This document shows positions 1-12,163 of a stretch of 64,000 bases of DNA, piece after piece. A model generated the notes under the pieces. The model was not told the DNA's origin. It ran no database searches and was given only the letters and a program-made list of their open reading frames with translations. Position numbers and translations under genes: made by a program. This stretch comes from Vesta saturnalis (lineage: Eukaryota > Arthropoda > Insecta > Coleoptera > Lampyridae): NCBI GenBank assembly GCA_036346205.1, contig JARFJB010000379.1, positions 2,875,001 through 2,939,000 on the forward strand, read 5' to 3'. Within the stretch, counting starts at the first letter, position 1. Each line of letters opens with the position of its first letter.

Positions 1-534
1 GCGAGTTTCGGCGATTAAATATGCCAGTTTTCGTAAATTTAAATTCGTCCGTCCATATGATATTAGTCAAAAAATTAGGAATTTCTTGTATTTTGAGCAA
101 AATTGTTTCAAGAAATCCGCTTCTTTCAAATGTTGAACTAATTGTAAACAGTATGGTCTAAACTTATGTTTCTTAAGAATTCTTCTGATAGTTGTTGGTG
201 TTAAGCCAATATCTGTTTTCGCGTCGTTTATGGAATTACAAGGATAGGAACGGAAATATCCTAAAGTTATAACTTCATTCTGTTTGTTATCAATAGCAGT
301 CTTTTTGCGAGGCGCAGAGTGTTTAAATGTGCCAAACTGCTCCAAATTTTGAACCACACGTCTTATGGTATCTGCTGATGGTCGGGGGCGCTCAGGATAA
401 CGTTCGATAAATGTTCTTACTGTTCGTTTTACAACTCTATGACATTCTCCGTGAATTAAAATTAAATTCAAATAATCTGTATTAGAATATTCAAGTCGAG
501 CCATTTCATCAAGAAAAACACAAACTGTCAACAA
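1..534 (-). pseudogene. Tc1/mariner-like transposase, N-terminal part, cut by window edge
   Basis: A minus-strand reading frame of 155 codons begins at 534. It carries an N-terminal helix-turn-helix of the DUF4817 type common in insect mariner-like transposases (RTVRTFIERYPERPRPSADT, then a second HTH with TPTTIRRILKKHKFRPY). The frame closes at about 67. A shifted frame across 1-66 then reads IIWTDEFKFTKTGIFNRRN, which matches the block around the first catalytic Asp (TDE). One frameshift therefore already breaks the gene, and the rest lies outside the window. Related copies occur at 7119-7760, 18114-19148 and 44530-45630. Family assignment rests on motif recognition only. Confidence 0.8.
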
Positions 535-1306
535 TTTTATTAAATTATTAACTACATAAGAAAAACAAAATAAATAAGCATCTTTATCGTGTAATGATGC
601 GCTGATAAGTATGTATTACCTCCGCAGTAAAAAGTAGTTTTTTTCGATTTACTCATAAAGTATTAAATTTTTACACTTATGTTGTATATCGAATTTGAAA
701 AAAATGACTTAGAAAATTTCTATTTGGCAAAATGACTTTTGAATCACAAAATTATCAATTTTATAATTTTTGCAGTAACTTTTCAAATATTTTTCTTTAT
801 TTCAATTCTCAATTATTTGGTTTCCATGGTGACCACGAACAAGGAATACTAGATTTAAGTATGTAGCTCATTTTATCACAAATTTTAAAATTGGGACTTT
901 TTGATAATAAGTATGAAACTGTTACGTTTAGGCAAATAAAGTTTTAAACAAACTTACCTTAATTTTTGACGTTAAATCGATCTGAGTAATAAAAATAGGG
1001 GTTTCCATTTGATTTTTTCAGTAACTTGCATTTTTGATAGTCAAGTTTAGACATTCATAATTTTATTTTTATGAAAATACAAATGTCATTTTTGCAGACT
1101 GTTGCAATAAACCTTTGCCTACAACACCTCAAAGTTTTATTCAAATTGTTTGACAGGAACAGAACAATTAACGAGTTATTACTAAGACCGCATCTGTCAA
1201 TTTTTTTAGAAAAATGTTTTTTTTTAAATGACTGAAATTTCGTATCTAGTTTATTTAACAAATTTATCTTAAAATTCGACATAGAATCCAAAAATGTATT
1301 AATATA
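535..1306. other. No gene seen
   Basis: AT-rich sequence following the start of the mariner-like frame. It may hold that element's 5' inverted repeat, but the partner end is outside the window, so this cannot be tested here. Confidence 0.4.
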
Positions 1307-1490
1307 CGGGGTGTTCCATTTAAAATAAGCGACCAAGTACCGACTTGCGGTATAACCGGAAGTGGTACGAACGTGAAAATATTTTAGATGAGTTAGCCCT
1401 AACATCATTACCCTGTCACCAAATTTTCAAAATTATAGTAAGTTTGGTTTAGCAGATACTCAAAGGATCAGCTCCCAAAGGCGGACCCTG
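1307..1490. repeat. MITE-like repeat with TA-flanked ends
   Basis: A 184-bp segment starts CGGGGTGTTCCATTTAAA just after a TA and ends GGCGGACCCTG just before a TA. The ends are imperfect inverted repeats. This GGGTGTTCC terminus is common in insect non-autonomous Tc1/mariner-type elements. The minus-strand frame running through it is not protein-like and is treated as chance. Confidence 0.45.
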
Positions 1491-1596
1491 TATGTAATTG
1501 AAAAAATACTTAAATTTATTTCTTTAGCAAAAAATAATGATCATTTTGAGAATTGTATAAGTTCATAATAAAATTAAGCTTGTCCCTCTATTAGTC

Positions 1597-2165
1597 TATA
1601 ATTTTTGACAGCACAATTTACAAACTTTGTAGCTACATTCAAGACAGTTTGGAGAACTACACAAATAACACTTATCTGCTGTCATTCTTTTTTTCTTCGG
1701 TGGAAAATATTTGTAGGTCTTCCTTTTTTCTAGTTTGTCATTGCGGTCCTCATTCTGATCCGATGGTTCATCGTAAATATCCAATAATGTTGAAATAATG
1801 TTGTTCAATTCTGTTGGTAAATTAGGTGGATTGTCTTCGGGTAATATGATTTTTTATGAGCCTGATGCTGAGGTTGTATATGAAGTTGTAACTACTTTCA
1901 GATTTTGACGACTCAAATGATTCATAGATGATTTTTGAATTGAAACAGCTGACTGCAATCATGTTATAAAATACAGTTAAAGGCCATCTCCTTGTTCTTC
2001 TCTTAGGAGAATAATTAGCAATTTTCTGGTCGAGCGTATCAACTCCTGATTTTGTCGAATTATAAAAATTTATTATCTCTGGCTTATTATTTGTTACGGC
2101 TGTGAAGTGTGAGTGATGCATTGACGAGATCAATAAAACAACTTTCGAGGGTTTTGAAACGTATG
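1597..2165 (-). pseudogene. piggyBac transposase C-terminal remnant
   Basis: From about 2165 downward the minus strand reads KVVLLISSMHHSHFTAVTNN, then the piggyBac core block STKSGVDTLDQ containing the last catalytic Asp, then RRTRRWPLTVFYNMIAVSC. A one-base frameshift near 1830 moves the reading to NPPNLPTELNNII. The frame ends in the cysteine-rich C-terminal finger KCYLCSSPNCLECSYKVCKL, stop at about 1597. The N-terminal two thirds, with the first two Asp residues, are missing, so this is a 5'-truncated dead copy. It is a different subfamily from the complete element at 30662-33176. Confidence 0.88.
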
Positions 2166-2209
2166 ACAGCAGCGTACATTTTTACCACTTAAAGAGCTCT
2201 ACTGAACTA

Positions 2210-2780
2210 GAAGATAGACGCAAGATGCAGATATGGGAGGGTTTCGGTCGAATCAACACCCGACTCGTAGTCGGATTTTACCAGTTAAGGGTTAAAAACT
2301 CTCAATAACCGACTGTCAAAAAAATTTTGCACCGTAAAAACGCCACTGCCAGGTTTCAAATTTTTTTTATTTAGATAATGTTTTACAAATTAACAAAGTT
2401 GCAAAATTGATCATTAGTGCACAATATCTGAATTTTAGTCATATCAGATTTTAAACACGATAATCCCCCATTTTTGATCCGCCATGTTGAGGTTTTTAAT
2501 TTTGACAAATGATTTATACTTAGCGAACTTAAAACACCCAATACCCGACTTTTAAAAAAATTAGTTGATACATGTAAAAATGCACAATTTTGTACCCTAA
2601 AAACGGTGCGCCACTAGTTATTATATATTTTTTTATTTTTAAATTATATAAAAAGTATTAGTTTGTTTTTTAATTTATGTAACTTTTTAAAATTTGAAGC
2701 AATGAGTTTTTTTTAATTTTCTAATCCCTAAAAATGCCCCACCACTGGCTGGATTTTGCTAATTAACGAACTTGACCTAA
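2210..2780. repeat. Degenerate direct repeats
   Basis: A short block recurs three times: a run of AAAA followed by a CGCCACT/GCGCCACT/CCCCACCACT core, at about 2336, 2602 and 2735. A 'cccgact' motif also recurs at about 2260 and 2540. This looks like diverged copies of a non-coding repeat. No protein signal was seen. Confidence 0.3.
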
Positions 2781-5539
2781 ATTTTATGGTAAAGAATGTT
2801 TGTATCTAATTTCATATCGATAGCGTTAATGGTTCAAAAGATATCCCGCACACGCCCTTGCCTATTACTAAGTTCTTACACACTTTTCTTGTGGAAATTC
2901 AAACTGGTGTAAAATGCTTTTCATTATGTACCTTTTGCCATTCTTAAAATATAGTTAGGCTAGTAGTACTCTCCTCTCGCTTTGCAATTTCAATTTTGCT
3001 GTCAAGGGGCTTTTAGATTTAACTTCTTGCGGCTATGTAAAATATGTTAAGGGCCAAGACTAACTCCATAAAAATGTCTCCTAGACCAATTTTTTTTAAT
3101 GTAAATTTTACATACAGTATTGGGAATATTCTATTTTATTATCTGTGCTATGTTTCAACTAAAATTTGGCCATAGTACTTGATCCTATACTTCCCTAGTG
3201 GATCATGATCATGGTGCTCGGTTTTTTATATATTAGAAATAGTTTTGTAGCATTCTCATATCACCGTATAAAGCGAAGATAATATACACTAAAGTTAACC
3301 CATTCCTTTTTGTGCTAGTTAATAGTAGAGACTGAGATTTTTGTTAATAATTTGTGTTAATTTTATACAATGGCTACCTAGAATTTAACTTGTATCGAAT
3401 GAACGTATGAAGAAGCTCAGTATTTCGAATTGTTCGTGTTACATGTAGTACTTCTTATCTACTTACACTTAATTTTGGATTATGTATTACTTCATGGTTG
3501 TTTATATGTCATTGACTGTAGTATAATTTTTGTAACTCATCTCTACTGTAGAGACATATAGTTTGTGCTAACTATCAGCTCATACTATGCTTATATTTAT
3601 GTTTTGTGTCAATGGGTTTCGCCTTATGTAAACACCATTTCAATTATATTGATTTTATTGCATGTATGTTCCTTTAATTTACATATTCTTTATTATAGTT
3701 ACCTCCCCTGTCATATCGTGTATGTGCTTTTGTGTCTAAATCTCCTTTGAAACTTCGTGGCGCTTAATTTTACATATCCTCTATTTTCACATAGGACATT
3801 CATTGGATTGTATGGGAACAATATAAATAATGTCCGCGTGTTAACAGGTATTTTAAATAGCGGGAAATTCTGGTAGTAGTATAGAAAAATAATGGCTAAA
3901 ATACGTGCAGATTTAATTAAAAGTGTGCCACAGCGTTTGCAAGTAGTTATTTGAGTACGAGGTCTTTCTTTATGTTAAAAGTGTAAATACTTTAATAAAA
4001 TAATTTTTTGTAATATGTATTTACCGATAACCAATTTTCCGCTGAGTGTTTACATTATGTCTATAAGTATAATATATAAATATATAATAATGGTAGTACC
4101 AATTGTATAATTGAGCAAATCAATAAAACTGGGAACATTCATAACTTCATAGTAGGTACATTTCGTAACATCGATAAAATATCGATGCATGGATGGTCCA
4201 TCATTTGTGATAAATGCATCAGTACTCATTGGTTTTGTGTGTTGATTTATGGATTATAATATGGTGTCTGTAATCAGTTTCCTTACTAATTCATACAAGG
4301 CTATTGGTCAATATCTCTGATATTGTTTCTGGAAAAATCATTTGTAAAAAATAATCTCATGAACCTAAGTTTTGTAAATATATTAAGTAACTTGAAGTTG
4401 AGAAACTTCAATTTTCAATTGTAATAGTTTATTAAACTGTTATGGCGTTTGATAAAAAATTATTTGGAAAACGATTTTCAATTAAATTTAGAAAAAGCAT
4501 ACGCCATACAATTAAGAAAGCCTTAATTTTCGGCCATGATGTTCAGAATCAGTTGATTGCCTTTATTAGATTTAACGTAGTAATTTTAACTAAAGTGATC
4601 ATTAATGATTCTACATTAATGCAAAATTTACATTATTGCAAATATTGTTCTGGTGGATGTTAACACATACAAATTAGGTTAAAACTAGGTGAATGCTAGT
4701 ACATTACAGGATTTTCTTGCAAAATACTAAAAAATATATGGGGTATTTTTATACCTTTGAAATATTCAGTTGTTTTAGAAATATTTAATAAAAACCAAAA
4801 ACTGACCATAATAAACCCCCCTCTCCGAGACATCCACACATCATGGCCGATCTTGACGAAACTTGGCCAACAGTTGTATAATGAGCTAATAAGTGGATTT
4901 AGCGATAGTAAAAAAAAAGTCGACTGCATAACCTTCTATACCTACACACACACGGAAAAACCGGAAGTAGTTTTTCATCAGGATAATATCATTTCACTAG
5001 CGTAAATGAACAAAGTTTATTTCCAAAATCCCAATCATGTAACGAAAATAGTTCTAACCATATCAATATTAAATATTTGAAAATTCATATCTCCTATACT
5101 AGTAGCTTTAGACGAAACAGGTTAGTTGTATTGATAAGTGTGGCTGGTGGCCTAGAAAATGTAAAAAAACAAAAAAAAAATGCTTGAGAGAATTTTGAAT
5201 AAATCGATTTTGAAAAATTGGCTAAGTTATATAAATTATATAAGTTAATATATATTTCTACAAAAAAAATGTATATGTGACTCTAACTGCGGCCATATTC
5301 AATTTTGAAAGTTTTAAAAAACTGCATTTGATGCGAGATATTGACGACCTGAATTTCAATCTTCTATGTTAAAATTTGCCCCCAAAATAACACCCTTATT
5401 TTCACCCCCTGTATAGCTATTGCTTTTAAGAGCTTGTTTTGTAGACATAATTGTGTCGTAGGCCTTCATTCCAAATTTCATCAAAATCGTCCGTATAGTT
5501 TCGGCTGGCGCAACTTATTTTTTCGATTTTTTTTCGACC
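2781..5539. other. No recognisable gene
   Basis: AT-rich sequence with short chance frames only (for example 3565-3750, 4442-4663 and 4757-5005). Around 4700-5520 the composition and phrasing resemble old non-coding repeat copies. No catalytic motif, splice pair or RNA gene was found. Confidence 0.4.
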
Positions 5540-5552
5540 GCAATACTTTCTT
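5540..5552. repeat. 13-bp target-site duplication, left copy
   Basis: GCAATACTTTCTT occurs here and again at 5734-5746, exactly bracketing the tRNA-related SINE. This is a strong sign of retroposition by a LINE endonuclease. Confidence 0.8.
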
Positions 5553-5733
5553 AAAAATTATTATTAATTTTATTAAATACATAAATAAAAAGTTCACCTC
5601 GAGTAGGATTTGAACCTACGACCTGTACTTTGCTAAACATCTGCGCCATCGAGATACAAGCCCCAATCGATGTAAACTTTATCTTTATGTATGTAGAACT
5701 GATGTAAATTCTAAATAAAAAAACAAATTTATA
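5553..5733 (-). mobile_element. tRNA-derived SINE insertion
   Basis: A 181-bp insert is bracketed by a perfect 13-bp duplication. Its minus strand contains a tRNA-like core at about 5655-5596: CTCGATGGCGCAG (A-box-like), a shortened anticodon arm ending AAAGTACAGG, then GTAGGTTCAAATCCTAC (B box/T arm) and an acceptor-like CTCGA/TCGAG pairing. The tRNA part is internal rather than at the 5' end, with about 80 bp of leader. The 3' tail is AT-rich (TTTATTTATGTATTTAATAA). Two more copies, in inverted orientation, lie at 48035-48425. Part of the D arm and anticodon stem is deleted here, so it is not a functional tRNA gene. Confidence 0.8.
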
Positions 5734-5746
5734 GCAATACTTTCTT
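5734..5746. repeat. 13-bp target-site duplication, right copy
   Basis: Second copy of GCAATACTTTCTT, pairing with 5540-5552. Confidence 0.8.
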
Positions 5747-6370
5747 GTTTAGCAAGACAGTAAATATAATAAAATTTGTATTCTCTCCGCTTGCTGTAAA
5801 CGTGGGAGTTCCACAAGGATCTCTTTTCGATCCAATCCTTTTAATATTATTTGTTAACGATATTGAGATGTTTCTATTTAATTTCAGGTATGTGTCCAGT
5901 CACAAAGCTGCGTGTGATTTGCTTACTAACTTAATAACATCTACGACTATAACCGATTATTCTAAATCTCGATGAACTTATTCCGGTTTCTTGCTATAGT
6001 CATCAAATCTCCAACAATTTTACGAGCAGCCAGTGTAGTGTAGACTAAAACTTATTTTGGAAAGGTCGTTGCGAATACCTTGGACAGCCTACAGCCACAA
6101 CGTATGCAATTTTAAAAAGCTTATTGAAATACGGCACACTACGTCTTAGTAATTTACCAAAATATATTCTACATTCATCTTGTTTGGAGGTGAAGGTATT
6201 CCTTGTTCAGAAAAGGATAGCTCGATGTATCGCCGGTATTGACCAAATTGAATAATGTAGACCTGTTTCTCACTCACGCAAGGTGGATTAGAATTCTCGG
6301 AACACAATGAGAACATCGTTTAATATTTTGTCTAATACTACCAAGAGTCATACTACAGAAAGGCACTAAT
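5747..6370 (+). pseudogene. Non-LTR retrotransposon (LINE) reverse-transcriptase fragment
   Basis: The frame at 5745-5975 contains VNVGVPQGSLFDPILLILFV-NDI, the conserved RT block usually written GVPQGS.LGPLLF..YINDI. Further down, about 6100-6240, the same strand reads LLKYGTLRL and VFLVQKRIARCIAG, matching the C-terminal 'QKKAIRIIAG' block of Jockey/I-type LINEs. The catalytic YADD segment between them is gone. The copy is internally deleted, frameshifted and dead. It begins right at the SINE duplication, but I could not see LINE sequence to the left of the SINE. Confidence 0.75.
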
Positions 6371-6479
6371 AACATATATTTTTTTAGATGCAGCTATTTA
6401 CACCGTTGCTGAGTTTACAAATTTATACTCTAAATACAACCAAATATCAAATCTACAAATCATAAAGTATTTTATGACT

Positions 6480-6640
6480 AGGGGCGGATGGGACAGGCGG
6501 GAAGTAGGGAGATTTGCGGACCCGCCGAAGGCGCCGGCGCCGGTACCGGTACCTGTGCCGCTCAGACGCCGGCATACCAGCTCGGCGACAATCACAGCAA
6601 CGGGACTGATTTCTGTACGGGGAAAAGATTCGGCGACGTA
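6480..6640. other. GC-rich island in AT-rich surroundings
   Basis: About 160 bp rich in GGCGCCGGCGCCGGTACCGG-type sequence, unlike the flanks. Overlapping frames exist on both strands but look like composition artefacts. A smaller similar island occurs at about 15430-15510. Function unknown; it could be a repeat fragment. Confidence 0.35.
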
Positions 6641-6691
6641 AATATTTACATTTTTCCTTCATTTTTGTGATACGTACATGAGGGTATATCA

Positions 6692-6696
<5 letters not shown>

Positions 6697-6744
<48 letters not shown>
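6697..6744. repeat. (TA)n microsatellite
   Basis: About 24 uninterrupted TA units. Confidence 0.95.
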
Positions 6745-6750
<6 letters not shown>

Positions 6751-7118
6751 TGTAATAAGCGGACGAAATTTTGTATACAGGGGCTTTTTATCACGCAGAA
6801 TTCAAATATGACCTTAGTTATTTTATTACTGATAGAGGGCGCCACATACAGGTTTCCATCTTGTTTGAATCGGTCCTAACTTTTTTGCCTTACACTGTAT
6901 GTCATTTTCGACTGGAAAAATTTGTTTTCCCATCTTTTCTGCTTCAGAAAGGTATACCTTATGGAAGTCTCTAGGACCAACGGTTTATGAGAAAAATGCA
7001 TCCGATGCATGCAAATTATCCAAAAGCGCCAAAGTAACTTATTTGCAAAAACAATGACATAACACTTCAACAATTAAATTTGAATAGCAACAATGAAGGG
7101 CAGTGACTAAAAAAAACA

Positions 7119-7760
7119 TTAAATTTTTAGAAGGTGTTCAAATTGTTGTCCTTGTACTTGAATACATTTTTTAATTCTTCTTCCTTGAGATTGACGGCAT
7201 CTTTGAAATATTTCTAGGTTATTACGGAATATATCTGCGGATTCCATAATTCTTATCCATAGTTGCTCTTCATTATGTATTTCTACAGAATAAACATCAT
7301 TTTTCATGAATCCCCAAAATGAAAAATCGAGGGGATTAAGGTCGGTACTACGAGCTGGCCAGGGTACAGGTCCCCCTCGACCAATCCACGTATTTCAAAA
7401 TCTCCTATCCAAAAATTCCCTTGCCAATCGAGAAAAGTGAGCTGGTGCACCATCATGCATGTACCGCATTCTACCAAGAATAGCCAATGGAACATCCTTT
7501 AATAACGTATTTAGTTCATTCTCCAAGAAATTTCGATACAGTTCACCTGTCAATCGATTGGGCAATTGAAATGAGCCAATTAAGTAATTGTCAATTATAC
7601 CTGCCCACACATTAATAGAAAACCCATATTGGTGACTTCTAATTACGGTTTGATGAGGATTTTCATCACTCCAATGGTGCATATTATGTAGGTTCAGAAC
7701 ACCATCACGGCTAAAACCAGCTTCATCAGTAAACAAAATTGAAGAAAAAATATCGTGTCT
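7119..7760 (-). pseudogene. Tc1/mariner-like transposase, catalytic and C-terminal part
   Basis: The minus strand from about 7760 reads FSSILFTDEAGFSRDG (first Asp), NVWAGIIDNYLIGSF, RYMHDGAPAHF (second Asp) and REFLDRRF. An in-frame TGA stop at 7395-7397 follows, then the same frame continues WIGRGGPVPWPARSTDLNPL-DF and ends GQQFEHLLKI with a stop near 7119. The TGA therefore replaces one codon and is not a frameshift. The spacing between the HDG Asp and the NPLD Asp is 41 residues, suggesting a DD41D-type (rosa-like) member. The N-terminal half is missing; above 7760 the frame is shifted and then unrelated. No inverted repeats are evident around it. Confidence 0.85.
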
Positions 7761-10700
7761 TTGATGCCCCTATATACAAACTTTCATTAGGTTTGAGTGT
7801 TTGAGAAAGTGAGTGTAGGTCGTTAGGTGTGAGTATATTTGTACATTCCAACCGATTCGACAAATCATATTCCGCGAAAATTGGGCTGTTTTTGCTAATG
7901 CCCAAATTGAGCACAAAAAGCCGCCGCTTCATCGAACGTGATTTAACCCAAGATTAGTCCATACAATGATTATGCTGTATGTGAAATTTGTACGAGTAAC
8001 GAGTTTCTCTGGGGCGGCATAGGCTGGTATGGGCTTTCATTGCAAAAGTGACGAGTGCAGAGTGTACACCGTTTTGATCGACTTCTCACTTCCCTTTTGT
8101 GTGGATAAGAGTAAGAGTAATTATTTGTAATTTGAATGTGATAAATTCAATTTTAGGGTTCGTTAATTAGCAGTATGCCAGAAAAAGCGCTTAACATGGA
8201 TAATGGGGTGTTTTGCCATTTTTTGTTTACATCGGTACTTGATAATATATCACCCACTCTCAGTTTTCTAGCCTTAAAATTAAAAGAGAAATCAAATACT
8301 GAAATATTGTAAGTTTCTTGCGTGGTTTTAATAATTTTCAAATTTTTATGCAAATACCCCATTATACACTGTACCTTTAAGATGAATTAACACACCATAA
8401 CATAACGTATAGTTATTACGATTTTATTTCGTTAGTTATGAAATAACAGGAGTTCTGTTGAAAACTCAGAAATAATATTCCAATTAAAGAATATCATTGC
8501 ATACATAATGTACGCTGATACAACCCAAATAATTCGTTTATTTGTGTAAGTGCAAAAATAATAAATTATCGCTTGTGATGCGTTAATTTCAAGCAATAGA
8601 TCAATATGTATTACAGAAATAAAATGAGAAAAATAAAGTTGAATAATTGCGAAGCTCAAAAAAAATTTGTATCCTTGTTTACATTTTTAGGTAGTTACTA
8701 CTGATTGGAGAGGTAAGGTAGATTTTTAAACATTTCAATCAAACCCGATACCAAGTTATTTTTTGTGAAGTTTCACTAAATCTGTAGCTGGAACAATTCT
8801 CAATCTATTTACGAAACATTTTCCACATCTAACCCGCTAATGCTAAAATTATACCATTTTATTATATATAAAGCATGCAACATGCCATAATTTTTAGATA
8901 TCATTGATAGATGGAGACTCTGTTAATAGTTTAGCATTATTCTTTTCAGATTTTCATCTTGGTATTGAACATTTGAGCAACCAGAATGCATATTTTACAC
9001 GTATATTCAACTCAAAATTTATTTATACAGTATGTGTATCAAACGGAAAATTGAGAATTTCATATACATTTACATAAATTTTAAATGCTATCACTAATTT
9101 TCAGTTTCGTTGTTGTATAAGAATATACACATAATTATTTTGGTATTTGTTTTTCTCGCTGTCTCCGACCAATATGACGTAGTAGGTATATTACACATTA
9201 CCATACAACTCTTCAAGTATTCACATTATTTCTAAAATTTTCATCAAATGTATTCCATGGGTATGTCCACAAGTAAGTGCCATAACAGTCAACTTTTCTA
9301 TTGCAATTCAATTTCTTGCCAAGATAAACATTTGCATAGTTCCAAATATAGACGACATAATCACCTTGGTTACTCAAAAAACGTTTATTGGGACATTATT
9401 TTGTGTTTTGTGTTTCGATCGAACATTATTCCAATTAATTCCATTCCTCAGTATGTTATTAAAAAAAATAATGTTCTAATTGTTCAGCAGATAAGTGAAT
9501 ACATTCAATTTGCTTGTATCCCAGCACATCGAATCGACACATCCTAATTATCCATGCATGTAAGTTCGAAACGAAAAAAGAAAGGAGGAACCGGAAGAGA
9601 ACGGGAGAAGAACAAACTTGTCAGGGTATTTTGAACACCCTGTATACGTAGTAGGTAATTTTGTTTGTAGTTCTATGTACTTAGTTAGATTCCGTATATA
9701 AATATTTTTTTTTTGTGTGGTCAAATTATGTTTTATAGTAAATTTGTTTTAACGTGTGTGGTGAGCTTTAGATTCTTTGTTTGTAAATTATTTTTTTTTG
9801 TAATTTAGGTTGTTTTTCCTTATTATTTCCCCGTTTATTGAATATTGAGTAACGCTTATTTGTAAATAGTTGTTTATAAGTTTAATTAAGGTTCATTTCG
9901 TTTGATTTCCGTAAAATATAATAGAAAATTAAGTACGTTGAATAAATAGTGTGGAATTATCGGCGTATGATGTCATGGTAGCGCCATGAAGACGCCTAAG
10001 TATAGTTGTCCAGTTTATTATTAGGTATTTTGGTTTTGATTTATAGAAATTGCATGTGGGCCTTATTGTTCGTACTTTAAGGTAAACATACAGAGGCTGT
10101 ATTCGTTGATCTTGCTGACGTGTTGTTTTTCAAAATTTACCGAGTCCTTACGGACGAGAACGAAATTTAGGTATTGGGGTACTAAATTTTCCCCTTCCGT
10201 TTTTTAATTGGTGGAATTAAAGTAGATAAAATTTTTTTAAGAGAGGATTAAAATCCAAAATGGAAATTGTTAATAATTTTGGGAGTCTAAGACAGATCAC
10301 GCTTTCAGTAGTTGTACGTTGCCGCTTGTGTTACGCTTTAAGGGGGTGGTTTAGAACGTTGATATTTTGGGACCTTGTGGTGTTTAATGAACGTACTTTT
10401 TGTGTAGTAAGGGTAGTTTAACTATTCCTGAAGATAACCTGTGACAAAGGGATTTATTAAAATTGTTCATCACTGTAGGGTTATACCTAGTGCCGATTTC
10501 GAGTTTACGTAACATTACCTGGAGGACATCTTCGTGTTTTCTTAGTGCGTCGATGGACTTTTTGGTTTATATCGCCTTTGCGGATTTACTTAAAATCATC
10601 GTTCTTGAGTGCCACTTAATTATCGTATGAAGCGTGTGTAAAGATAAAGAAACTTTCGCAATATATATATATATTAAAATTTATAGTTATTTAAACAAAT

Positions 10701-11193
10701 TATTAAGGATTGTTAGTGGAAAATTAAAATTATTTAAAGGAACATTAGAAGCTAAAAGTTATCAAGTAATTTTGAACACTCACATTAACCTTTTAACGAG
10801 ATTAAATTAAGAAATTGTTCGTGTATAACAGAATATCAGTCAACATTTTATCATCATTTTGCCGGACCAGGGAGTTTCCATTCCCGTTATAACCGATCAC
10901 CTGAGTCGTATCTATCGTTGTAACACAGAGGAGGTGCTATCTAGACCCTGTAAGGTAATATAACAATGGGCTTTATATTGAAAATTTTGAAGATTTTTGT
11001 GTGTCTCGAATTATTTTATTGGTTGATGAAGGTTGGAAAGCGGAGTTGTGTATCGTTTTTTTGTTAACGTAAGTTGTTGTTTTAAATTTAATTATTGGAA
11101 TTAATTATAGTTTTAACGCTCCGCCTTCACACTTTTTTTTTCCTATTTTTGATTTTATTAGTAAAGGGCAATCGACCCTATTGTAGTTGTGTG

Positions 11194-11195
<2 letters not shown>
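7761..11195. other. No recognisable gene; includes GT-rich stretch
   Basis: 7761-9600 is AT-rich with only chance frames (8153-8362, 8432-8659, 9248-9547). At about 9616-9640 a fragment ending GAACACCCTG-TA resembles a MITE terminus. From about 9650 the plus strand turns T/G-rich with no coding potential. It could be the regulatory or LTR part of a retroelement, since a PBS-like TGGCGCCC occurs further on at 11819, but no paired repeat was found. Confidence 0.3.

Positions 11196-11236
<41 letters not shown>
11196..11236. repeat. (TA)n microsatellite
   Basis: About 20 uninterrupted AT units. Confidence 0.95.
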
Positions 11237-11239
<3 letters not shown>

Positions 11240-12160
11240 CCACGGTTTATTTATATTTAGGTTAAACGATTTAGTACGGCGTAAGCAGATTCTGATCAGA
11301 CATCCTGTCGCCTAATAAGCCTTTGTAGTTTTTTTGTCCATAAACTTTATCGTATGTTTATATTTATCCTTATTTTATTTTATTATAGCTTTGTTTTGTG
11401 TTATAAATGTGTTTTGTATTCTGTGGAAACCCTTCTGTGTTGCATACCAGTTTTTTTTGCAAATTTACCGATAATTTAAGTTATAACGTAACGAAGTTAG
11501 TTTTTCTTTATTTTTGAGTAATAACGTTCTTAATATTTAGTGTTTTATTTGATTTTTTTGTTTTGTTTTGATTATTAGTTAACGTCAAATTATTTACACT
11601 TAGGTGTAGTAACGTAATTTTATTCAGTGTTGATCACGCTTTTATTTGACTAGCGTGCAGTGCTTTTTGAAGCCCTATTTCAGGTTATTTTGCAGAGTTG
11701 CTGTAGCGGACACCTGAGATTGATTACGAATAGGTAAGCGCATGTTTTTTGGATGTTTAGACACGCTATGTACTCGTAATTTTGGCACGACAACCCTTAT
11801 TTTTGTCTATCAAATATCCTGGCGCCCTTAACCGAACCGATTTTGACTTCATCCCCTATTTTGACTGACGTACGATTTATTATTCTGGATGTGCAAAATT
11901 ATTAACATCAATCCACGATCCGCACGCTGACTAGTCGAGGCAAAAAGGGGCCAATTTATCTGTAATCCCGTTCTACCACCCGTTTATACCGTTACAAACT
12001 GAAGCTACTTGACAGTGCAAAGTTCCGCAAGACTCTGGGATCACTGTTTGGGTCACAAGTAACTCCATCGAGTTAGTCTTACTTATGATGGATACGAATG
12101 ATACGGGCTCTACGGCCCTCTATGCATTGGCGGTGATACTTCCCATTGAAATAAAAGATA
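11237..12160. other. Non-coding; possible LTR/primer-binding-site remnant
   Basis: No gene seen. TGGCGCCCTTAACCGAACCG at about 11819 resembles the start of an LTR-retrotransposon internal region (TGGCGCCC primer-binding-site type). No matching LTR pair or gag/pol was found, so this is only suggestive. Confidence 0.25.
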
Positions 12161-12163
12161 TCA

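Noticed and set aside
1055..1408. 117-codon minus-strand frame
   Set aside because: Runs through the MITE-like repeat; no protein-like motif, low complexity.
3850..3960. Possible mariner C-terminal tail (KIRADLIKSVPQRLQ)
   Set aside because: Too short and isolated; no neighbouring transposase blocks or ends.
6398..6845. Overlapping frames in and beside the GC-rich island, including a poly-Tyr/Ile run
   Set aside because: Products of the GC island and the TA microsatellite, not genes.
9248..9547. 99-codon plus-strand frame
   Set aside because: No motif, splice or conservation argument; AT-rich chance frame.
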